Assembly (NCBI RefSeq): GCF_026151205.1
Contig: NC_087078.1
Location: 15,951,118 to 16,015,117, forward strand
Length of the DNA stretch: 64,000 nt
Direction of reading: 5' to 3'
Source of the DNA: Bolinopsis microptera
Taxonomy: Eukaryota > Ctenophora > Tentaculata > Lobata > Bolinopsidae
A model generated the notes under the pieces. It was not told where the DNA came from. It did no database searches and saw only the letters and a program-made list of their open reading frames with translations. Below, one piece after another: positions 33,813 through 47,200 of this stretch. Numbering within the stretch: the stretch's first letter is position 1; every line of letters starts with the position of its first letter. Made by a program: the position numbers and the translations under genes.

Positions 33813-34871
33813 ATGGATGCGTTCCTGCAAGGTAGATCGGGAATAAAGCCAAAAGCTGCTCCTGCTGCTGCCGTACCAGCTACTCCCCAGTTTGTACCAT
33901 GGGTAGAGAAATACCGCCCTCGTACTGTCAATGAAGTATCTCACCAGGACGAGGTTGTTGCTGTGTTGAAGAAGTGTTTGGAAGGAGATGACATTCCTAA
34001 TTTTCTGTTTTATGGTCCTCCAGGTACAGGAAAAACTTCAACAATTCTAGCCCTAACACGTCAAATGTTTGGAGTTGAGTATAAAAACAGGGTATTGGAG
34101 CTTAATGCTTCAGATGAGAGGGGTATTCAAGTTGTCAGAGACAAGATTAAAAACTTCGCCCAGCTGGCAGCTTTTGCCAAAACCGTTGGTGGCCTCAAGA
34201 TACCAGGCATAAAAATGGTGATACTTGATGAAGCAGATTCAATGACAAATGCTGCTCAATCAGCATTGAGGCGTACCATGGAGAAATACACTAAAACAAC
34301 ACGGTTTTGTCTAATTTGTAACTATGTCAGCAGAATAATAGCTCCAATCACTTCACGTTGTGCTAAGTTCAGGTTCAAACCACTGGATACCACCGTACTG
34401 GATGACAGGATAAAGCACATTTGCAAAGAAGAGAAAGTAACATGTGGTGAAGACGTCATAGAAGTGATCAGGAAAGTGAGTGGTGGTGATCTTCGTAAGG
34501 CTATTACCTACCTGCAGAGCAGTGCTAGACTAAAGGTAGACGAGGAGGTAACCACACAAGACATACACGATATAGCAGGGGTGGTGCCACAAGAGGTTGT
34601 GGAGCGGGTGCTGGAACTCGCTAAATCAGGAAATTACACTAAACTTCAGCATGGTATTGAGGATTTGATGCATGATGCTTACAGTGCTTCCCAAATATTA
34701 GAACAGTTACATGACATGGTGTTGGAAGATGGCACTTTGCCTGATAAACAGAAATCTGTGATTATGGAGGAGATCGCCAAGACGGACAAACGTTTGCTTG
34801 ACGGTGGTGATGAGTATTTACAGATCATGTCTCTGGTGACGGTTGTTATGTCTCAGTACACTGATTTGTAG
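33813..34871 (+). CDS. RFC4: Replication factor C subunit 4
   Basis: 352 residues in one exon. RFC is the five-subunit AAA+ ATPase that opens the PCNA ring and loads it at primer-template junctions in DNA replication and repair. Seen in order: PWVEKYRPRTVNEVSHQDEV, Walker A GPPGTGKTST (about residues 69-78), LELNASDERGI, Walker B and DEAD box VILDEADSMT, RRTMEKYTKTTRFCLICNYV, the SRC motif ITSRCAKFRF that supplies the arginine finger, and the C-terminal collar. The MDAFLQG start and overall length fit RFC4 better than RFC2 or RFC5. The ATG follows CCCCTAG, a possible 5' UTR acceptor. The absence of introns is notable next to the 16-exon striatin. Confidence 0.95.
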   Translation: MDAFLQGRSGIKPKAAPAAAVPATPQFVPWVEKYRPRTVNEVSHQDEVVAVLKKCLEGDDIPNFLFYGPPGTGKTSTILALTRQMFGVEYKNRVLELNASDERGIQVVRDKIKNFAQLAAFAKTVGGLKIPGIKMVILDEADSMTNAAQSALRRTMEKYTKTTRFCLICNYVSRIIAPITSRCAKFRFKPLDTTVLDDRIKHICKEEKVTCGEDVIEVIRKVSGGDLRKAITYLQSSARLKVDEEVTTQDIHDIAGVVPQEVVERVLELAKSGNYTKLQHGIEDLMHDAYSASQILEQLHDMVLEDGTLPDKQKSVIMEEIAKTDKRLLDGGDEYLQIMSLVTVVMSQYTDL

Positions 34872-35019
34872 TCTAGTTGATGGACATCAATAATGTTAAA
34901 TTTCAGTATAGCTATTAGCTATGGTATATGCATGTGCCAATTGTCCTATAACATTTTTAATAGTTTTTAAGAATTTGATAATGAAGAACTTCAGGTTAAT
35001 ATAGATTCGTCTAGAAATA
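34872..35019. other. RFC4 3' flank
   Basis: Short AT-rich flank up to the inverted-repeat element; no gene. Confidence 0.6.
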
Positions 35020-36625
35020 CAGGGTGGGCCAAAAGTCAGTACCCATACGTTGGCCTTAATAGCTCCGCCGTGTTTTATATTTGAGAGCTGTTGCTTTGCA
35101 GATGGCATACTGTACTTACTGGTTCGAGGATTCCGTCGTCAAAATTTGAAAATTCGAATATTTTAGACCACGCCCATTCAATATTAAAACACCTATATTG
35201 TTTTCTCTGAACATGCTGAACGCCTAATTTTTTCAGAGACGGTAGATTATCAAATGTTGCATATGATCTGAAAACATGAGGCAAATCGGATTAGAAATGA
35301 CGAAGTTATCAATCATTTTCTGTATCTCGTTAACAATATTGACTGGGTGATTATGTGACATTGTGACACGACACCTTAATTGGGCAGCCTTCACGATTCC
35401 CATAATGTTTAACGGGGTAGTTAACGGGGGCACCTTATCACGTGATTAGGTAAACCAATCACCTGATCACACGTAATGAATAAACTCGTTATGCTTCATA
35501 TCTCGTCATCTGAGAAGCTACAGTTCTAATTCTTTCAGGACAAACGTAATTCGAATGGCCAAACACAATTCAATAACATTTAGCTTGATCCGACTATCCA
35601 AACTATCAAATAAATGTGAAAATGAACCTCCATTTGAAAAAAATGAACGTGAATATTTTTCAAGTTGACAAATTCCTCGAACCAGTGGTGGTACTAACAC
35701 CCTACGCGCGTGGGGTGGACTCCTGGGGTGGACTTTTATTCAGCGCGTATTTTGTAGCCTGTTCAACTTGACGTTTTGATTCGTTACTATCTCAATGTCA
35801 CAGATACACAGAATGTGAGGTGATCATCTTAAAGAGAAACGTCTCAGCTTTCACCTGGTGTAAAGTTTATCTTTGTACTCAAAATATAGCTCGCTCAGTG
35901 TGCAATAGAAGTTGACAATACAATAACCACGTCTGCGACCGGTCGTCAGATACCGGAGTGTTGCACAAAATTGGGTCCCTAAATTAAAATTCTATGACAC
36001 AGTTACCATGCAGAAATGTCTGGAGTAACATTTGGTGAAAATTTGAAGGGTCTACTGTAAATATTGCAAAAGTTATTGAAAACAAACTAGCTTAATCAGA
36101 AGTTTTTGGGAAAATTTCAAATTTTGTACGTAGTGGGGTCTACAGGGGTGGACTCTTGCGGCGCGCATCTGACGGAGTGGCTTTTTCAACAGCCGTCAGT
36201 ACGGCCATTATCAGAGCACAAATTATTGTGAGTAAGACCTTAATGATCAGCTATGAACCCCTCACTAGAGTAGTAACCGTATCTAAAAACAAGGAAATGT
36301 TATTCCGTCAAAGCTCAAATTTTTTACTCTTCTCAGTGCAGTTAGTGTTACTATGAATGTACTAGCTAAGTATCGTTGATCGTAGCTGCATTACACAGTA
36401 GAAAGTAACCAAGGAAGACTGCTGATTAACGAAGCAATTTCAACGTGAACAGTTCCAAAATACATAATCATGGCGACGATAGTTCAACTTGAACCTTTAT
36501 AGTTTTTACAGTCTAAAATCACAATAAAATCACGTGAACTGCAAATCACAAAATCAAATCACTCAAATCTGATAGTCCCGTTACAGTACGCTTTCGTGAC
36601 AACCTCAACGCTTAAAAAATAAATA

Positions 36626-39359
<2,734 letters not shown>

Positions 39360-40739
39360 TACACCATAACTATCTGCTGTAACAGCAAAAATTAGAATTA
39401 TGTCGGACATAATTCTAAAAAATTGGAACATCGTAGTTAATCAGTGTGGTGCTAACAACAGAGAGCGATTTGAACGGTAGGCAATTTCATAAATTCCATT
39501 AACGCGATATAAGGATGATTGGAACAGGCTAAAATCTACTATGTAGCATTGATAACTGGCTATATCGCTGCATTAAACGATAAAAGTATTGCTAACTATG
39601 GATATTCTAAGTGATCTAGGCAGAGGGGAACCGGCACAGCCAGATTGCGTTGTCTTCAGTGACTAAGTTTCACGATAGTAAAATTGACCTTATTTATTTT
39701 TAAAAAGGATGCACAGTTCAAGCAATAAATCGATCAGCTGCTCATATGATATTTGCATTTAAAGGAGGGCCCAGTGCAGTGACAAGTAAGTCTGTTAAGG
39801 CAACATTTAGTTCTGAGATTAGCTGAGTCTTGACAAAGATAAGTTGAGTTTCGAGAAAGTGCACACGGATAAAGTTATCAAGTGAAAATGATAAGACTAA
39901 GTTAGGGTCCAGTCAACAGAATGGCAGCTGTAACAGAAACAGTTCATTGGATAGGGGAGTAGGGGATTATGACGGAGTGAAGTTTATATAGCAGGGCAAA
40001 CAAAAAACAACTGACAGCACTGAGCAAGTGAACTGGAAAATTGAGGAAGGGAAATAACTGTGGTTGTCAGCCCTTTCCGTAGCAATCAGGATTTCCCACG
40101 AGATCGATCAGGCAATCAGGATTTCCCACGAGACTGCTCCATCCGATGCGCACACTTTTGTCACGTGACGGCCACGTGACGCTCAAATCTTTGTCACGTG
40201 GTACAGAAGGGAGGTTCCTAGAGCGTTGATCTCGACAAGAGGGAGTTTCTCACGGTTTATCTTCAATAACTATCGCTATTTTTATAGTAGAGAGTTGAAA
40301 CTTTCACCAAATGTTTCCCTAGACATTTCTGCATGGTAACTGTGTCATAGAATTTTAATTTAGGGACCCAATTTTGTGCAACACTCCGGTATCTGACGAC
40401 CGGTCGCAGACGTGGTTATTGTATTGTCAACTTCTATTGCACACTGAGCGAGCTATATTTTGAGTACAAAGATAAACTTTACACCAGGTGAAAGCTGAGA
40501 CGTTTCTCTTTAAGATGATCACCTCACATTCTGTGTATCTGTGACATTGAGATAGTAACGAATCAAAACGTCAAGTTGAACAGGCTACAAAATACGCGCT
40601 GAATAAAAGTCCACCCCAGGAGTCCACCCCACGCGCGTAGGGTGACTAAGCCATACCAGAAAGAAGTATTCAAATTGGGCACTCAGTGACTGAGCTATAA
40701 AGGCCAACGTATGGGTACTGACTTTTGGCCCACCCTGTA

Positions 40740-41263
40740 TATCCCACTTACCTACACTGGCTGCAGATAAAACCATTGCATCAATTGTTGTTTGACAAGT
40801 GTGTAAGTTATTGGAGTTGAAGGAATGATTTTCATATTCTCTGCCCTAAATTATAACATAGTTTTTCTCAACATTTATGGACATTTTTCTGACTGATGAA
40901 AAGTTTATTTTAGACGATTTTTCCTTTTTATCTATTTGTGAGCAGGTTTTCAATATGTTAATCATATTGTAATTTTCATTGTAATTTTATTAAGAAATTT
41001 ATATATTATAAAGCAATTCAAATATTTAACTCTTGAATCCTCAATATTAGACTGGCGTATTGCTCACTATTTCACTCCAGTCTATTATGAAGGGTCGTAC
41101 TTTCATGACGTTTTTCCCAAGATTCAGGGCAAGGGTTCTGAATCTAAAATTCGATTTATATGATACATATTCCGTCTCAATAATAGTCGGGTCTGAAAAT
41201 AACTATGCTTGAATTATTTGCATTATTTAATAAACATTCAACACAGATAACATCGAATGTCTA
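40740..41263. other. WDR4 upstream region
   Basis: No coding signal. A CAG at 41244-41246 upstream of the WDR4 ATG could be the acceptor of a 5' UTR intron. An ATG at 41257 opens an out-of-frame nine-codon upstream frame overlapping the WDR4 start. Confidence 0.4.
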
Positions 41264-44200
41264 ATGTCGGTGCTTCACTTCGATAAACACAGCAACACCT
41301 TCCTCATCGGTATCGGCGAGAACCTCTACCAGTACTCAAACAACCAGACAACATTCCTGACAAAATGTGGGGAGTATCTGGACATTCCAGCTCCTGAACA
41401 AGAGATTAAGGAGAACAAGAGAGCCCCACGTGCCGAGGGAAATGCCTACATAACAGGAGTAGCGTCTTGTGAGGAATGTGTAGCTGTTATCAGCAACAAT
41501 AAGATTGTGGAGACGTTTAACAGGCAGTTTCAGAAGCAGGCATCTGTTGTGGTTAGTGGTTATAATAATGAGATAATTTGGTTGTTTCCGTATTGTTTTA
41601 GTTAGCATTACGTTACACATTTTGTTAAGTTTGTCTGAACCTAGACTAAACAGTATGATTTTTAGACAGGTTGGTATGATCTAGTGAATGGCCCTAGCTT
41701 GAACCAATACGATTCCCATTTCCGAACACCGTCTCGGTCAAATTTAAAACTATTGTTGCTCCACTGTTATAATCGAAACTAGTATGGAATCTGTAAATTT
41801 TAGCTCATAAAATGATAATCGTCAACTTCCCAGGCGATGAAGCGTCCTACATCAGTGCAAGTGACCAATAAGAACGTAGTTATCAGTGATAAGTCAGGTG
41901 ATGCCCATTCCTACGATCTGAGTCTGGCCAATCAGAAGTATTTGTTGGGTCACGTGAGTGTTGTCATGGACACGGTCATGACACCCGACCACAAGTTTCT
42001 TATCACCTGCGACAGGTTTAATTCTTGAGCTTTGTAAACTCGGTTTATAATTTTGCTTTCTAGGATTAATATTATAGGTAAAATCTTTTCGGACGATTTT
42101 TATTTTCTACTGTTTTCTCTTGTATACCTCTCAATAATACCTACATGTACAACTTTTTCTTCTTCTAGTCATAATGAAATATGACTAATTATCACATTTA
42201 TCAGAAAAACAAAAAACGTTGTTTTCAGAGATGAAAAGATAAGAATATCCCATTTCCCCAACTGTTACAATATCGAGGCCTACTTGCTGGCCCACCAAGA
42301 GTACGTACTGAAGATACTTCTCCTCTCTCCAAACACTCTTCTCTCAGTTGGCGGTAAGATGTTTGTTCTGTTTTAAAGATAGGTCACATGTTTCAATGTT
42401 TTCTAACATGATATGTTAAGGCGTGTTTGAATTCACACTCAACGTATGACTACGCTAATTGCTAATTACTAATATATGTAATGACCTGATCCTCTAAAAC
42501 GAGACATATCACTAATACATGGTATTACATGGTAGTACAGTAAAACCCCGATTTACCGCAGAGTTCAGACTAAAAAAGCCGTAAATTAAATTAGGGTTCG
42601 CGGTAAATATTGGTTTTGATTGTTCACATTATACATATCATGTTATTAAGCACAATTTAGGTGATACAAATTGGGGGCGTGATTAATCGGGGTTTTACTG
42701 TGATACCTTCTAAAATACAACTTTTTCTCATCATGCGCCTCCTTACTACCTCGTACTCATCCTCTGCAATTATATATTTGTTTGTTGTTTGTTTGTTTAT
42801 AGAACCCGTCCCCAATCTCGTATTGGAAAATGACTAAACTCAATTCTGAGTGTGAATATGGGTGGTACCTGCAAGTGTATTTTGAGTTGCAAGTGCATTT
42901 TGGGTTCTGTAAAACTGCAGTCACAATTGTGCTAGAGTAATTTATATATTTAGTGCACCAGTGACCAGTGACCACTACTCCGTGTCTGCTGATAGATTGC
43001 CAGTTAAGGCCAGAGAACAAATCTCAAAAATAACATTTTACCATTTTGTTAACTTAACCTCATATTTCAAGAACAAAGGCAAAAATCAAAATTATAAAAC
43101 ATAATGTTTTTGCGTGACACCCCAAAGAACACATGTGCCAAGTTTCAGCTCCTTTTTTTCGCAAAAAAGAGGTTTACCTTTTTTGAGTTTAAGTTAAAGA
43201 ATTGGATGTCTCAATATTATCTGCAATTAAATGACTCTAAAACTCAGCTTATAGTCTTTGGACCTAGAAAGGTACTAAATGAGATTGAACTTCATGGGGT
43301 TGAAATTGCTCCTAAAACATTAGTTATGTTTGTCCCCACCGTTAAGAATCTAGGGTTGGTTATGGACAATCAACTAGTTTTTGATAAACAAATTATAAAT
43401 CTCAAGAAGAAATGCTTTCATACCTTGCGCAATATCAGGAAAATCCGCTTCCTTTTGAATCTCAAACAGATTAAAGTCATCGTCAACAGTCTAGTGGTAT
43501 CATGTCTAGATTATTGTAACGGTTTATATTTTGGTATTGGCGAGAAGCTTTTACATCAGCTTCAGTTACTACAAAATGCTGCTGCAAAAGCCGTTACTGG
43601 TAAATATAAGCATGACCACCTGGAAGACGACCTGACTAATCTTCACTGGCTGGATGTAAAGAAAAGGATTGTGTTCAAAATATTACTGTTGTCTCACAAA
43701 TCATTATTAGGGCTCGCTCCAACGTATATTCAAGACATGTTTCGGTACACTCATCATGGTCACACATTGAAACTTATGGTTCCATCGTTCAACTCTAAGT
43801 TTGGCGAGCGAAGCTTCTCAGTCGTGGCTCCAAAGATCTACAACCGTCTGCCTACTACCATCACATCAGCTGAATCCCTGGAATCTTTTAAAGCATTTCT
43901 AAAAACTTTCTTATTTAAACTGTCTCAGCATGAACTTGAAAAACTATATCAATGACTGATTTTGGCCTATATTTAGTGTTAGTTCTTTAGTTTTAAGTTT
44001 CACTCATATGAACGATATATTTTCAAGTATTTGATAGCAGTCCTAACTTTTATCATGATAGTTTCTGGGATGACTAGATTAAACACTGCTGAGTATAAGT
44101 TTATCTTAATAGTGGTGTTCTTAAACTTCAATTTATTATTATTAAAGTTTTACATGTAATTACAGGTAAACCTCAATATTCGGCGCGATATCTCAAAAAC

Positions 44201-47200
44201 ACAAGGTCAGATTTCGGTCCGGTTTTTTCTTCTTGTTCATCTCCAGCAGCTCTGATCAAATATGTGAAAACCGGAAAAATGATTTTTACCCCCCCCCCCC
44301 CCCCCCTCTAGGCTCTGGCCTTGAATTGTCTTACTATTTGAAAGTTTGAGATTATGCCGTCACGTGGCCAAATGTTCTCCTGATAAAGTAGAGGGTAATT
44401 GTGTGGAGCTAAATAATAATATAATATAATAACGACTTATTTATAATGGGAGATCGAGATGTGAAATGCTTCAACTTTCGTTCAGAGTGGCAAATTGGAG
44501 TGTACTAATAGATATTGCAATATTTTAGTTTGAATACCGCATCAGTGTTAAGTCGGTCTAATCTTTATCCGATATAAATTACAACATTTTGTTTTAAATC
44601 TGAATTTTGAATGGCATAATGAGAAGTTAAACGATTTGATTAGTCACATAATAGTTAATTCAAATTTATTATAAGCAAAATTATAGAAATTCCTGTCAGC
44701 ACACATTATGTTCCATCAATTTTATTGTTCACCTCGAATTCCGATCAGCTACATATATATTTAATTTTTCTCTGAATACATATCATAATCTACGTCAGCT
44801 TCCTGTGGATCAGCTTCCTGTGGGGCAGCTTCCTGTGGGGAGGCTTCCTGTGGGGCAGGGACAAAAGGATTTCGCGGTTATTTTGGCCAAAAATCGCGAT
44901 ACCGCGAATTACATTTCGCGGTATATTAAACTATACATAAAATTTGTCCCAAATAATGGGTAAAATCGCGATTCCGTACATGCCGCGATTTCCTTTTGTC
45001 CCTGCTGTGGGGCAGCTTCCTGTGGGGCAGCTTCCTGTGGGGCAGCTTCCTGTGGGGAGGCTTCCTGTGGGGCAGCTTCCTGTGGGGCAGCTTCCTGTGG
45101 AGCAGCTTCCTGTGGGGAGGCTTCCTGTGGGGCAGCTTCCTGTGGGGCAGCTGTTCCATCTTCCTGTGGGGCAGCTTCCTGTGGGGCAGCTTCCTGTGGA
45201 GCAGCTTCCTGTGGGGCAGCTTCCTGTGGGGCAGCTTCCTGTGGGGCAGCTTCCTGTGGGGTAGCTTCCTATGGGGCAGCTTCCTGTGGGGCAGCTTCCT
45301 GTGGGGCAGCTTCCTGTGGGGCAGCTTCCTGTGGGGAGGCTTCCTGTGGGGCAGCTTCCTGTGGGGCAGCTGTCCCATCTTCCTGTGGGGCTGCTTCCTG
45401 TGGGGCAGCTTCCTGTGGGGCAGCTTCCTGTGGGGCAGCTTCCTGTGGGGCAGCTTCCTGTGGGGCAGCTTCCTGTGGGGCAGCTTCCTGTGGGGCAGCT
45501 TCCTGTGGGGCAGCTTCCTGTGGGGCAGCTTCCTGTGGGGCAGCTTCCTGTGGGGCAGCTTCCTGTGGAGCTTCCTGTGGGGCAGCTTCCTGTGGGGCAG
45601 CTGTCCCATCTTCCTGTGGGGCAGCTTCCTGTGGGGCAGCTTCCTGTGGAGCAGCTTCCTGTGGGATAGCCTCCTGTGGGGCAGTTTTCTGTGGGGCAGG
45701 TTCCTGTGGAGCAGCTTCCTGTGGGGCAGCTTCCTGTGGGGCAGCCTCCTGTGGGGCAGCTTCCTGTGGGGCAGCTTCCTGTGGGGCAGCTTCCTGTGGG
45801 GCAGCTTCCTGTGGGGCAGCTTCCTGTGGGGCAGCTTCCTGTGGAGCTTCCTGTGGGGCAGCTTCCTGTGGGGCAGCTTCCTGTGGGGCAGCTGTCCCAT
45901 CTTCCTGTGGGGCAGCTTCCTGTGGGGTAGCTTCCTGTGGAGCAGCTTCCTGTGGGGCAGCTTCCTGTGGAGCTTCCTGTGGGGCAGCTTCCTGTGGGGC
46001 AGCTGTCCTATCTTCCTGTGGGGCAGCTTCCTGTGGGGCAGCTTCCTGTGGGGCAGCTTTCTGTGGGGCAGCTTCCTGTGGGGAGGCTTCCTGTGGGGCA
46101 GCTTCCTGTGGGGCAGCTTCCTGTGGGGCACCTTCCTGTGGGGCAGCTTCCTGTGGGGCAGCTTCCTGTGGGGCAGCTTTCTGTGGGGCAGATTTCTGTG
46201 GGGCAGCTTCCTGTGGGGCAGCTTCCTGTGGGGCAGCTTCCTGTGGGGCAGCTTCCTGTGGGGCAGCTTCCTGTGGGGCAGCTTCCTGTGGGGCAGCTTC
46301 CTGTGGGCCAGCTTCCTGTGGAGCAGCTTCCTGTGGGCCAGCTTCCTGTGGGCCAGCTTCCTGTGGGCCAGCTTCCTGTGGGGCAGCTTCCTGTGGGCCA
46401 GCTTCCTGTGGGCCAGCTTCCTGTGGGCCAGCTTCCTGTGGGCCAGTTTTCTGTGGGCCAGCTTTCTGTGGGCCAGCTTTCTGTGGGGCAGCTTCCTGTG
46501 GGCCAGCTTCCTGTGGGCCAGCTTCCTGTGGGCCAGCTTCCTGTGGGCCAGCTTCCTGTGGGCCAGCTTCCTGTGGGCCAGCTTCCTGTGGGCCAGCTTT
46601 CTGTGGGGTAGCTTCCTGTGGAGCAGCTTCCTGTGGGGCAGCTTCCTGTGGAGCAGCTTCCTGTGGGGCAGCTTCCTGTGTGGCAGTTTTCTGTGGGCCA
46701 GCTTTCTGTGGGCCAGCTTTCTGTGGGCCAGCTTTCTGTGGGCCAGCTTTCTGTGGGCCAGCTTTCTGTGGGCCAGCTTCCTGTGGGGCAGCTTTCTGTG
46801 GGGCAGCTTCCTGTGGAGCAGCTTCCTTTGCAGCAGGTTTCTTTGCAGCAGGTTTCTTTGCAGCGGCTTTTTTAGCTTTTTTAGCTCGTTTCTCTACCTC
46901 AACTTGGTTTCCAGGTTTCTTTGCAGCAGGTTTCTTTGCAGGAGGTTTCTTTCCGGCTCTTTTAACTCGCTCCTCTACCTCAACTTGGTTTTTAGGTTTC
47001 TTTGCAGCAGGTTTCTTTGCGGCTTTTTTAGCTCGTTCCTCTACCTCAACTTGGTTTTAGGTTTCTTTGCAGCAGGTTTCTTTGCGGCTTTTTTAGCTCG
47101 TTCCTCTACCTCAACTTGGTTTTTAGGTTTCTTTGCAGCAGGTTTCTTTGCGGCTTTTTTAGCTCGTTCCTCTACCTCAACTTGGTTTTTAGGTTTCTTT

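Noticed and set aside
44926-46131. 401-codon minus-strand frame of PHRKL repeats
   Set aside because: Shifted reading of the same array; it is not in frame with the signal peptide at 47680.
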